A stretch of DNA of 6,660 nucleotides from Methylococcaceae bacterium (GTDB taxonomy: Bacteria > Pseudomonadota > Gammaproteobacteria > Methylococcales > Methylomonadaceae): positions 1 through 6,660 of the forward strand of contig RFQK01000092.1 in NCBI GenBank assembly GCA_009925045.1. Direction: 5' to 3'. Below, one piece after another: positions 1 through 6,660 of the stretch. Within the stretch, counting starts at the first letter, position 1. The number at the start of each line of letters is the position of its first letter. The translations under genes and the position numbers were made by a program. Below the pieces are notes generated by a model. That model saw only the letters and a program-made list of their open reading frames with translations. It had not been told where the DNA came from and made no database searches.

Positions 1-130
1 GAAATTTGCTGATAGACAGTGGATTTCAATTATGTCCTATGACCTCTTTGAAAACGGTGGTGACGGTGTGTTTCTGTTAACAGCTGCTCAACTCAATCAA
101 TATCATTCTTTATTTGCAAGCGCCCTCTAA
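1..130 (+). CDS. prmB: Ribosomal protein L3 N5-glutamine methyltransferase PrmB, C-terminal end (5' truncated by window)
   Basis: Only the last 42 codons are present, read from base 2 to the TAA at 128-130; the start lies off the left edge. The visible tail contains [12 protein letters not shown] followed by A-A-Q-L. From memory this matches the C-terminus of E. coli PrmB, which has an E-F-D-N-G-G-D-G-V-F-M-L-T segment followed by K-E-Q-L. PrmB is a cytoplasmic SAM-dependent enzyme that methylates a glutamine side chain of ribosomal protein L3 during 50S assembly. The methyltransferase motifs (Rossmann fold, NPPY) are outside the window, so the call rests on the tail and on position: prmB lies directly upstream of aroC in E. 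coli. The stop is only 5 bases from the aroC start, suggesting cotranscription. A different HemK-family methyltransferase is possible but less likely. Confidence 0.75.
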   Translation, partial: KFADRQWISIMSYDLFENGGDGVFLLTAAQLNQYHSLFASAL

Positions 131-135
131 AATCT

Positions 136-1224
136 ATGTCTGGAAATACCATTGGAAAACTTTTTACGGTGACGACTTTTGGCGAAAGTCACGGTCCTGC
201 CATAGGTGCAATTGTTGATGGTTGTCCTCCAGGCTTGCCATTATCTGAAGCCGATTTACAAATTGATTTGGATCGTCGCAAACCGGGAACCTCAAGACAT
301 ACGACCCAGCGTCGCGAAGCCGATGAAGTGAAAATTTTGTCCGGTGTATTTGAAGGCAAAACCACGGGGACACCGATTGGATTATTGATTGAAAATACCG
401 ATCAACGATCTAAGGACTACGGCAAAATTGCTGAAAGCTTCCGTCCCGGGCATGCAGATTACACCTATCACCAAAAATACGGTTTTCGAGATTATCGTGG
501 TGGTGGTCGTTCATCGGCACGCGAAACGGCGATGCGTGTCGCTGCTGGTGCGATTGCTAAGAAATATTTGTTATCCAGTCATGGGATTTTGGTTCGCGGC
601 TATTTGTCACAATTAGGTCCCATTAAAATTCAGAATTTTGATTGGAACGAAGTCAACAATAATCCTTTTTTCTCGCCGGATGCCAGTAGCGTTGAAACCA
701 TGGCGGCTTATATGGACGCCTTGCGTAAAGAAGGTGAATCTATTGGCGCTAAAATCGAAGTGATTGCAACTCAGGTTCCTGCGGGATTAGGTGAGCCAAT
801 CTTTGATCGCCTTGATGCCGATTTAGCTCATGCTCTGATGAGTATTAACGCCGTAAAAGGTGTAGAAATTGGCGATGGCTTCGATTGTATTGAAGCGAAA
901 GGCACACAATTCCGTGACGAAATGACCAAACAAGGTTTTTTAAGTAATCACGCCGGTGGTATTTTAGGTGGCATCTCCAGTGGACAGGATATTGTTGCCC
1001 GCATTGCCCTGAAACCCACCTCCAGTTTGCGTCTGGCAGGTCGGAGTATTAATACCCAAGGTGAAGAGGTGGAAGTGGTGACCGAAGGGCGTCACGATCC
1101 GTGTGTGGGCATTCGTGCCACACCGATTGCCGAGGCCATGATGGCGATCGTCTTAATGGATCATTTATTAAGACACCGCGCCCAAAATGCTGACGTAAAT
1201 ACAGGCTTACCCAACTACCGCTAA
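136..1224 (+). CDS. aroC: Chorismate synthase AroC
   Basis: This is complete chorismate synthase, 362 residues, close to the length of the E. coli enzyme. It converts 5-enolpyruvylshikimate-3-phosphate to chorismate, the last common step toward aromatic amino acids, folate and quinones, in the cytoplasm with reduced FMN as cofactor. All three family signatures are visible: G-E-S-H-G with following P-P-G at residues 16-33, [10 protein letters not shown] at 122-131, and R-H-D-P-C near 319-323. The conserved active-site histidines are probably H19 and H106 (in R-P-G-H-A-D), with D321 as the conserved aspartate. The start M-S-G-N-T-I-G matches the usual N-terminus. No good Shine-Dalgarno sequence precedes it and the prmB stop is 5 bases upstream, so translational coupling to prmB is likely (inference). 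No truncation or missing motif was found. Confidence 0.98.
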   Translation: MSGNTIGKLFTVTTFGESHGPAIGAIVDGCPPGLPLSEADLQIDLDRRKPGTSRHTTQRREADEVKILSGVFEGKTTGTPIGLLIENTDQRSKDYGKIAESFRPGHADYTYHQKYGFRDYRGGGRSSARETAMRVAAGAIAKKYLLSSHGILVRGYLSQLGPIKIQNFDWNEVNNNPFFSPDASSVETMAAYMDALRKEGESIGAKIEVIATQVPAGLGEPIFDRLDADLAHALMSINAVKGVEIGDGFDCIEAKGTQFRDEMTKQGFLSNHAGGILGGISSGQDIVARIALKPTSSLRLAGRSINTQGEEVEVVTEGRHDPCVGIRATPIAEAMMAIVLMDHLLRHRAQNADVNTGLPNYR

Positions 1225-1244
1225 ACACTCTTTGCAGGCCTAGA

Positions 1245-2402
1245 ATGACGCTCCCGTACTGGCGACTGTCGGCGTTTTATTTTTGTTATTTTGCTACCCT
1301 GGGTTCTTTTTTACCGTTCTGGAGTCTGTATCTTAAATCTCAGGCATTCAGCGCTGATCAAATTGGCGAACTGAGTGCTTGTCTGCTGGTCACCAAAATT
1401 ATTGCCCCGCAACTTTTCGGTTGGCTGGCTGATCGTAGTCAGTTGCGGATGCCATGGATCAGGTTGAGTTGTTTATTATCGCCCCTGATTTTTGTCGGCT
1501 TCCTCTATCAAAATCAATACCACTGGTACGCCATAGTGAGTCTGGGGTTTAGTTTTTTTTGGAATGCGACTTTGCCGCAATTTGAAGCCGCCACCCTGTT
1601 TCACTTACAGAATCGACTCTCACAGCATTACAGTAGAATTCGATCGTGGGGATCAATCGGCTTTATTATGGCCGTGATAGTGGTTGGACGGGTGGTGGAT
1701 TATTACGGGCCAGAAATTCTGCCTGTGATTATCTTAGCTATTCTGGTCATGAACTTACTGGTTGCATTAACGATCCCAGAAGCAGGACGACAGCCTGTGA
1801 CTGACAGCGCAAGAGGTTTGTTGGAGATTGTTTTTCGCAAGCATACTCTGGCATTTTTCGTGGTCTATTTGTTGTTACAAGTCGCCCATGGTCCCTATTA
1901 TGTGTTCTTCTCTGTTTATCTCAAAACCCATCACTATACGGCCACCGAGACCGCCTGGTTGTGGGCATTAGGTGTTGCAGCAGAGATCATCTTATTTATG
2001 TTCGCAGGGGCGCTGCTCAAACGTTTTAGTTTATGGGCACTGCTGTGTACTACCCTGGTTTTCAGTGCGATTCGCTGGTGGATGATTGCCTGTTTAGTAG
2101 ATGTCAGTCATTTTTTGGTAATCGCGCAAATACTACATGCGGCATCATTTGGGCTTGCCCATGTGGTAGCGATTCAGTTGTTATATGCGTATTTTGGTCA
2201 CCATCATCAAAGTCAGGGTCAGGCCTTATACAGTGCGATTAGCTTTGGTGTTGGCGGAATGTTGGGTAGTTTAGGCAGTGGTTATTTCTGGGACAAGTTG
2301 GGTGGTGACGCAGTATTTTTACTGGCTATGTGTGCTAGTATCGGTGCCAGCTTGATTGCCGCTGTATGTATTCCAAAGGGCGTCATGCCTACAGAAAAAT
2401 AG
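1245..2402 (+). CDS. MFS transporter, HcaT/phenylpropionate permease-like (MFS_1-like)
   Basis: This 385-residue protein is very hydrophobic, with about 12 membrane segments expected, and has the length of the E. coli HcaT group (about 380). The N-terminus has the pattern of this subfamily: an F-Y-F-x-Y-F-A segment (11-17), then P-F-W-S-L-Y-L (24-30), then F-S-A-D-Q-I-G-E-L (35-43). The loop G-W-L-A-D-R (59-64) is the MFS motif A remnant between helices 2 and 3. A second typical element is R-S-W-G-S-I-G-F-I (133-141). It lies in the inner membrane and probably moves a small organic acid or sugar by proton coupling; the substrate cannot be read from sequence. A weak ribosome site, GCAGG at 1234-1238, sits 6 bases before the ATG. 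The gap to aroC is 20 bases with no terminator, so it is probably cotranscribed with aroC. I recall a similar aroC-MFS order in Pseudomonas aeruginosa (PA1681-PA1682). Confidence 0.9.
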   Translation: MTLPYWRLSAFYFCYFATLGSFLPFWSLYLKSQAFSADQIGELSACLLVTKIIAPQLFGWLADRSQLRMPWIRLSCLLSPLIFVGFLYQNQYHWYAIVSLGFSFFWNATLPQFEAATLFHLQNRLSQHYSRIRSWGSIGFIMAVIVVGRVVDYYGPEILPVIILAILVMNLLVALTIPEAGRQPVTDSARGLLEIVFRKHTLAFFVVYLLLQVAHGPYYVFFSVYLKTHHYTATETAWLWALGVAAEIILFMFAGALLKRFSLWALLCTTLVFSAIRWWMIACLVDVSHFLVIAQILHAASFGLAHVVAIQLLYAYFGHHHQSQGQALYSAISFGVGGMLGSLGSGYFWDKLGGDAVFLLAMCASIGASLIAAVCIPKGVMPTEK

Positions 2403-2411
2403 CTATGTCAG

Positions 2412-3302
2412 TTATGTTTTTTTAAACACTGTCTTTTGGGTCTTTTCTGAATATTGATAGAGGGCCAGTGCTAATACTATCAGTGCGGTACCGCTGATTA
2501 CTGAAAAAGTAATGGCTTCATTATTCACGGTATTGCCAAGCCATAAGGACAGAACCGGTGTCAGTAAATTGATCATGGCCACCTGAGTGGCGGCTAAACG
2601 ACTGAGTACAAAAAAGTACCAGGAAAATCCGAATATAGTAGCGATCATGCCGAGATAAACGATACACCAAAGACTGGTGACAGACACTGTCTCAGGAAGT
2701 GACCCATCCAGCCAATACCAACTCAACCAATAGCCGGGCATAGAAACCAGCAAGCCGCCTGTGAGTAATTCCAATGCCGTAATACTGGCATTTAATTTTT
2801 TGACCCAGATTGAGCTAATACACTGGATTAAGGCGGCGAATAAAATTGCGGAGACGCCCCAGATAGCGTGTTGATTCAGATCAACTGCTGATTTGAACAT
2901 CACGCTCAAGCCTAATAAACCCAGCACATAGGCCGATAATTTGAGAGGACTGAGGCTTTGCTCATTGAGCCAGACCATGGCTAATATCGCAGTGAAAAAG
3001 GGGGTCAGGCCAAATATGACCGACATCCAGCCCGAGGGTATCCATTGACTCGCCCAGTAGGTGATTGCCATGCTGACCAATAATTGCAGACTGGCAGCAA
3101 AATAGCTGGCAATGGCGCGTTTATGCCAAGGTAGCCTTTGACCTTTAAGCATCAGCAGCCAAATTAAGAACACCAGGCCTATACTCATTCTGGCGCTCAG
3201 GCTGAGGATGAAACTGATTTCTGAATGACTCCATTGGATGGCAAGCGGCGTGGTCGTCCAGATTAATACTACGCCCAGATAGGCGAGCTTAACCGGCATC
3301 AT
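2412..3302 (-). CDS. EamA/DMT-superfamily permease (drug/metabolite transporter)
   Basis: This is a 296-residue integral membrane protein with ten probable helices arranged as two EamA repeats, at about residues 5-136 and 148-282. Each repeat ends in the family pattern: T-P-F-F-T-A-I-L-A followed by N-E-Q-S-L-S (100-118), and T-P-V-L-S-L-W-L-G followed by N-E-A-I-T (248-265). The acidic residue of the usual L-G-E motif is kept in both, as N-E. The short charged tail (285-296) should be cytoplasmic. The family exports or imports small metabolites such as amino acids; nothing here fixes the substrate. The start is ATG-ATG: the first codon is at 3302-3300, the second at 3299-3297, and either could be used. 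The start overlaps the acs stop by 14 bases in another frame and no strong ribosome site precedes it, so translation is probably coupled to acs. Only 9 bases separate it from the convergent MFS gene. Confidence 0.9.
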   Translation of the reverse strand: MMPVKLAYLGVVLIWTTTPLAIQWSHSEISFILSLSARMSIGLVFLIWLLMLKGQRLPWHKRAIASYFAASLQLLVSMAITYWASQWIPSGWMSVIFGLTPFFTAILAMVWLNEQSLSPLKLSAYVLGLLGLSVMFKSAVDLNQHAIWGVSAILFAALIQCISSIWVKKLNASITALELLTGGLLVSMPGYWLSWYWLDGSLPETVSVTSLWCIVYLGMIATIFGFSWYFFVLSRLAATQVAMINLLTPVLSLWLGNTVNNEAITFSVISGTALIVLALALYQYSEKTQKTVFKKT

Positions 3303-5238
3303 TCAGTTGTTTACGGTTTGCTATTAAATCCTCGACAACGCTGGGATCCGCCAAGGTTGAAATATCACCTAATTGCTCAAACTCCAATTCAGCTATTTTG
3401 CGTAAGATACGCCGCATGATTTTACCTGAACGTGTTTTGGGCAAGCCTGGGGCCCATTGAATGAAATCCGGCAAGGCGATGGCACTGATTTCATCTCTGA
3501 CTAATTGTGCGAGGGTTTGACGAAGGGTGTCATCTCCTTCTAGTCCGACTTTTAAAGTGACATAGGCATAAATAGCTTGACCCTTGATCGGATGAGGGTA
3601 GCCCACCACAGCGGCTTCCGCTACATCAGGATGTAATACTAAAGCGCTTTCAATTTCGGCCGTACCTAAGCGATGGCCTGAAACATTAATGACGTCATCC
3701 ACACGACCGGTAATCCAGAAATAACCATCTTTATCACGTCGAGCACCATCACCCGCAAAATAATAGCCGGGAAAATGTTTGAAATAGGTATCAACAAAGC
3801 GGTCATGATCACCGTAAATTGATCTCGCCTGTCCGGGCCATGGGTATTTAAGTACCAAGATTCCCTCAGCCTCACCCTCCAGAATATGACCATTCTGATC
3901 CAGAATTTCAGCTTGTACGCCCAAAAACGGTAAGCTGGCTGAACCCGGTTTCAAATCAGTAGCCCCAGGGAGAGGGGTAATCATAATTCCGCCCGTTTCG
4001 GTTTGCCACCAGGTATCAACGATAGGGCACCGTTGTTGACCCACTGCACGGTAATACCATTCCCAGGCTTCAGGATTGATAGGTTCACCCACGCTGCCTA
4101 AAATGCGCAAAGAAGTACGATCGGTAGTTTCCAGCCATTGATCCCCTTGAGCCATTAAGGCGCGGATGGCAGTAGGCGCTGTGTAAAAAATATTAACCTG
4201 GTATTTGTCGATGATTTGCCAGAATCGATCCGCATGGGGATAAGTGGGCACGCCCTCAAACATCAGCGTGGTCGCCCCATTACATAAGGGGCCATAGAGA
4301 ACATATGAATGACCGGTGATCCAGCCTATATCAGCAGTACACCAATAAATATCACCTTCCTGATAATCAAACACGTACTGATGGGTCATGGCGGCATACA
4401 GCAAATAGCCAGCTGTGGTGTGTAAAACCCCTTTGGGTTTGCCAGTTGACCCGGAAGTATAAAGAATGAACAGAGGATCTTCCGCATCCATGATTTCAGC
4501 GGGACAGTGGGCATCGGCAGCTTGCATGGCTAGGTGATACCAGATGTCGCGATCGGCCTGCCAGGGAATCTCATGGCCAGTATGTTGAATAACAATGATC
4601 TTAGCGAGTTCGGGACATTGATCAGCTGCTTTGTCGGCATTGAGTTTAGAAGGAACGAGTTTGCCGCCACGGTAACTTTGATCCGCACAAATCAATATTC
4701 GACAATCAGCATCCAAAATCCGGTCACGCAAGGCGTCAGCTGAAAAACCACCAAAAACGATAGAATGGACTGCGCCGATTCGCGCACAGGCTAAGATAAC
4801 GACCGCTGACTCTAACAGCATGGGTAAGTAGATACAGACGCGATCGCCTTTTTTGACGCCATTGGCTTTCAGTACATTCGCAAATTTACAGACTTGGCGA
4901 TGTAATTCTTGGTAAGTAATGCTGGCTTGTTGAGCAGGATCATCGCCTTCCCAGATAATTGCCGTTTGATCGGCGCGTGTCTCCAGATGACGGTCAAGGC
5001 AATTCACACAGACATTCAGTTGGCCACCTGTAAACCATGCAATTTGGCCTTTGGCATAGTCATGATTGACCACTGTATGCCAAGTTTGATGCCAGTCCAA
5101 AAAGCGAGTGGCCTGTGTTGCCCAAAAAGCCGGTGGATCGCTTATTGAAGCGCTATACAATTTTGCATACTGCTCTCGAGTGATATGGGCAGATGCTGCT
5201 ATTGACGATTTAACTGGGTATAGGGCCGAGTCTGACAT
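3289..5238 (-). CDS. acs: Acetyl-CoA synthetase (acetate--CoA ligase, AMP-forming)
   Basis: Acs activates acetate with ATP to acetyl-AMP and then forms acetyl-CoA, in the cytoplasm, allowing acetate scavenging. From the ATG at 5238-5236 the protein has 649 residues, close to the 652 of E. coli. An in-frame extension of 15 codons reaches a TTG at 5283 and ATG at 5280, but its sequence (rich in Asn and Lys) is unlike Acs, while M-S-D-S-A-L-Y-P-V resembles the usual N-terminus; I prefer the shorter form. Numbered from that start: an N-terminal ACAS_N region; the P-loop [11 protein letters not shown] (260-270); T-W-W-Q-T-E-T-G-G (409-417), whose second Trp (W411) should be the acetate-pocket residue matching Salmonella W414; the hinge G-R-V-D-D with D514; and C-terminal P-K-T-R-S-G-K, whose K606 matches the lysine (609) acetylated in enteric Acs. 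It probably leads a two-gene unit with the downstream EamA gene. Confidence 0.97.
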   Translation of the reverse strand: MSDSALYPVKSSIAASAHITREQYAKLYSASISDPPAFWATQATRFLDWHQTWHTVVNHDYAKGQIAWFTGGQLNVCVNCLDRHLETRADQTAIIWEGDDPAQQASITYQELHRQVCKFANVLKANGVKKGDRVCIYLPMLLESAVVILACARIGAVHSIVFGGFSADALRDRILDADCRILICADQSYRGGKLVPSKLNADKAADQCPELAKIIVIQHTGHEIPWQADRDIWYHLAMQAADAHCPAEIMDAEDPLFILYTSGSTGKPKGVLHTTAGYLLYAAMTHQYVFDYQEGDIYWCTADIGWITGHSYVLYGPLCNGATTLMFEGVPTYPHADRFWQIIDKYQVNIFYTAPTAIRALMAQGDQWLETTDRTSLRILGSVGEPINPEAWEWYYRAVGQQRCPIVDTWWQTETGGIMITPLPGATDLKPGSASLPFLGVQAEILDQNGHILEGEAEGILVLKYPWPGQARSIYGDHDRFVDTYFKHFPGYYFAGDGARRDKDGYFWITGRVDDVINVSGHRLGTAEIESALVLHPDVAEAAVVGYPHPIKGQAIYAYVTLKVGLEGDDTLRQTLAQLVRDEISAIALPDFIQWAPGLPKTRSGKIMRRILRKIAELEFEQLGDISTLADPSVVEDLIANRKQLNDAG

Positions 5239-5395
5239 GGTGCAATTATTATTTTTGTTTTCGTCACCGAATAGTAACATCAAAGCTTACTCTAAGTTCC
5301 GACCTGAAATGAAATAAACCATTATTTTTAAGCTCTCCGCTCACGGGTTGACTGATCATGTTAGGATGGTCCTTATCTTGGCAGAGGATAAATGA
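5239..5395. promoter_or_regulatory. Divergent intergenic region between acs and the transglutaminase-like genes
   Basis: These 157 bases separate two divergent units and must hold the acs promoter and probably that of the plus-strand unit. On the plus strand, TTGACT (5348-5353) is a good -35 match, but the best -10 candidate TATCTT (5374-5379) lies 20 bases away, longer than ideal. On the minus strand an AATAAT (5326-5321) resembles a -10 box but has no convincing -35. An imperfect dyad, arms 5284-5289 and 5293-5298, could be an operator. I see no clear CRP site although acs is CRP-controlled in E. coli. No small gene is evident. The part nearest acs could be coding if the upstream acs start is used. 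Confidence 0.4.
5383..5388 (+). promoter_or_regulatory. Shine-Dalgarno site of the first transglutaminase-like gene
   Basis: AGAGGA lies 7 bases before the ATG at 5396, the best ribosome site in the window. It decides the start: another ATG at 5392 is out of frame, only 3 bases from the site, and opens a frame that ends after about ten codons. Confidence 0.65.
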
Positions 5396-6187
5396 ATGTG
5401 GTTGCAAACTCAGTGTACGATTAAGTTTGAGGTGAGTGTCGCAACCCCGTTTATTTTGATGTTACGTCCTCGAAGTGGCGCTAATCAATGGATAGCCAGT
5501 GAATCTTACACCCTTAATCCAGTCGTACCCGTTTTAGAATACAGCGATGCCTATGGCAATCTTTGCCAGCGCTTGGTAGCTGAGCCAGGCTTTTTTACCA
5601 TTGAAACGCATTCTATCATTCGAACATCCCCGGAAATCGATGTTGCACCAGGCGCGGATTTCCAAGAAATTCAACATCTGCCTAATCAAGTCATCAGTTA
5701 TTTATTACCTTCACGTTATTGTGAATCAGATCGCTTTATCGACTTAGCCCATGAGATTGTCCTCGGACTTAAACCCGGATACGATCAGGTGGCGGGTCTC
5801 AATTTATGGCTACAAAAGCATATTCGATTTAATCCTGATGCGGGCCATTACCAATTGTCTGCTACCGAAGTCAATCAGGTAGGTGAAGGGGTTTGTCGAG
5901 ATCTTGCCCATCTTGGCATTGCTCTCTGTCGTGCTTTATGTATTCCTGCACGTATGGTGGTGGGCTATTTGCATGGTCTTCAACCTATGGATTTTCATGC
6001 TTGGTTTGAGGCTTATGTTGGAGGTCGTTGGTATACATTCGATCCTACTCAAGCTAAACCGGTCGGTGGTCGCGTCATTATTGCCTATGGGCATGATGCG
6101 GCTGATGTCGCAGTGTTTAGTCAGTTCGGTCCCTCTTTGTATCCCTATGAAATGTCGGTTAAAGTCGAACATCTCAAAGATTATTAG
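5396..6187 (+). CDS. Transglutaminase-like protein (bacterial transglutaminase N-terminal domain plus papain-like core)
   Basis: This 263-residue soluble protein has no signal peptide or membrane helix, so it is probably cytoplasmic. Residues about 1-90 form a beta-rich bacterial transglutaminase N-terminal domain, with L-R-P-R at 23-26 and D-A-Y-G-N at 51-55. The papain-like core follows at about 110-220. The triad is visible: C167 in G-E-G-V-C-R-D, H201 in D-F-H-A-W-F, and D216 in Y-T-F-D-P-T. Helix A-H-L-G-I-A-L-C-R-A and I-P-A-R-M-V-V-G-Y between Cys and His are typical. Bacterial members of this family (COG1305) are usually thought to be cysteine proteases or peptide-modifying enzymes rather than true protein cross-linkers; the substrate is unknown. 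Homologues are often encoded with circularly permuted ATP-grasp and alpha-E proteins, a proposed peptide-metabolism system. It is followed after 9 bases by a second member of the same family, so the two probably form an operon. Confidence 0.9.
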   Translation: MWLQTQCTIKFEVSVATPFILMLRPRSGANQWIASESYTLNPVVPVLEYSDAYGNLCQRLVAEPGFFTIETHSIIRTSPEIDVAPGADFQEIQHLPNQVISYLLPSRYCESDRFIDLAHEIVLGLKPGYDQVAGLNLWLQKHIRFNPDAGHYQLSATEVNQVGEGVCRDLAHLGIALCRALCIPARMVVGYLHGLQPMDFHAWFEAYVGGRWYTFDPTQAKPVGGRVIIAYGHDAADVAVFSQFGPSLYPYEMSVKVEHLKDY

Positions 6188-6196
6188 GCTACTCCC

Positions 6197-6660
6197 ATGC
6201 AAAGGCTTCGTATTCAGCATCTGACTGAATATCAATTTTATACTCCTGTCACTCTGCATCCGCATCGTTTGTTGCTTCGACCACGTGAAGGTCATGATCT
6301 CAGAATTGAGTCATCCAAGTTAGACATTAGACCGGCTTACCACATTCATTGGTATCGCGATGTGTATGATAATTCGGTTGCGATGCTAAACTTTTTCGAT
6401 ACCACTACCCAGCTAACAATCTATAGTGAAGTCGTCATTCAGCATTATGCTGATCCCGCCATGACGCAGGAACCAGAACGACTTTTGCAACAAGCTGCCT
6501 TTAAGTACGACAGCCATGAATGTTTAGAATTATCGGCTTTTAAACAATCCGTTTATCGAGAAGAAAACTATTCAATCCAAGCGTGGTTGGCGGCTTGGGG
6601 TATCAATTGCCATGTGCAGCATACGCTTGATGTGCTGATTAGACTGAATCAATTAATTCA
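6197..6660 (+). CDS. Second transglutaminase-like protein, N-terminal part (3' truncated by window)
   Basis: The frame opens at ATG 6197 and stays open to the right edge, giving 154 residues; the stop lies outside. The beginning M-Q-R-L-R-I-Q-H-L-T-E-Y is the usual start of proteins with the bacterial transglutaminase N-terminal domain. L-R-P-R-E-G-H-D (27-34) and D-V-Y-D-N (55-59) are the family landmarks, with the same spacing as L-R-P-R and D-A-Y-G-N in the preceding gene. The region around 100-130 (F-K-Y-D, then E-C-L-E-L, then A-W-L) fits the linker that normally precedes the catalytic core, so the Cys-His-Asp residues should follow just outside the window; activity cannot be judged. The ribosome site is weak (AGG at 6186-6188, overlapping the upstream stop), which suggests coupling to the first gene. 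Full members are near 300 residues. Confidence 0.85.
   Translation, partial: MQRLRIQHLTEYQFYTPVTLHPHRLLLRPREGHDLRIESSKLDIRPAYHIHWYRDVYDNSVAMLNFFDTTTQLTIYSEVVIQHYADPAMTQEPERLLQQAAFKYDSHECLELSAFKQSVYREENYSIQAWLAAWGINCHVQHTLDVLIRLNQLI

Noticed and set aside
164..616. Minus-strand (164-373) and plus-strand (389-616) frames inside aroC
   Set aside because: Both overlap conserved chorismate synthase motifs in other frames and show no family features.
1551..1560. T-run that could suggest a terminator or slippage site
   Set aside because: It lies inside the MFS gene, encodes a Ser-Phe-Phe-Trp stretch in frame, has no preceding stem, and the frame continues intact on both sides.
4534..5317. Three plus-strand frames opposite acs (4534-4743, 4909-5148, 5108-5317)
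   Set aside because: They are antisense to conserved Acs coding sequence and show no family features. The last runs into the intergenic region but has no supporting signal.
5392..5424. Short frame starting at ATG 5392, overlapping the transglutaminase start
   Set aside because: It ends after about ten codons and its start is too close to the Shine-Dalgarno site. It is probably a chance ATG.
5883..6224. Plus-strand open frame of 113 codons in another frame within the first transglutaminase-like gene
   Set aside because: It overlaps the catalytic core coding region with its conserved Cys, His and Asp. Its translation is hydrophobic but shows no recognisable pattern.
5936..6295. Minus-strand open frame of 119 codons across the junction of the two transglutaminase-like genes
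   Set aside because: It lies antisense to two well-supported genes, resembles no family I know, and has no clear ribosome site. It looks like a shadow frame.
1..6660. CRISPR arrays, tRNA or rRNA genes, insertion sequences, attachment sites
   Set aside because: I saw no regularly spaced repeats, no cloverleaf-like segment in the few intergenic gaps, and no transposase or integrase sequence.

Overview
The window looks like ordinary chromosomal DNA from a gammaproteobacterium of moderate GC content. The basis is a prmB-aroC junction (also found in Escherichia coli, from memory), an aroC followed by an HcaT-like permease, an acetyl-CoA synthetase of the usual proteobacterial length, and short intergenic gaps. 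I cannot name the genus. I see no mobile element, CRISPR array, RNA gene or prophage signal.

Layout, left to right. The left edge holds the last 42 codons of prmB (ribosomal protein L3 glutamine methyltransferase). Five bases later, complete aroC (chorismate synthase) begins, and 20 bases after that an MFS permease of the phenylpropionate-permease type. These three plus-strand genes look like one transcription unit. It converges, with only 9 bases between stop codons, on a minus-strand pair: acs (acetyl-CoA synthetase, upstream) and an EamA/DMT-family permease whose start overlaps the acs stop by 14 bases.

A divergent intergenic region of about 157 bases separates acs from a second plus-strand unit. 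This unit encodes two tandem transglutaminase-like proteins of the bacterial N-terminal-domain type. The first is complete, with a visible Cys-His-Asp triad. The second is cut by the right edge before its catalytic core.

Functionally the window combines the last step of the shikimate pathway, acetate activation to acetyl-CoA, two permeases of unknown substrate, and the start of a probable peptide- or protein-processing locus. The transglutaminase pair is the least understood part. In many bacteria such proteins are encoded beside circularly permuted ATP-grasp and alpha-E proteins, but whether that holds here lies outside the window. I did not find a clearly novel system; the findings are modest and graded accordingly.
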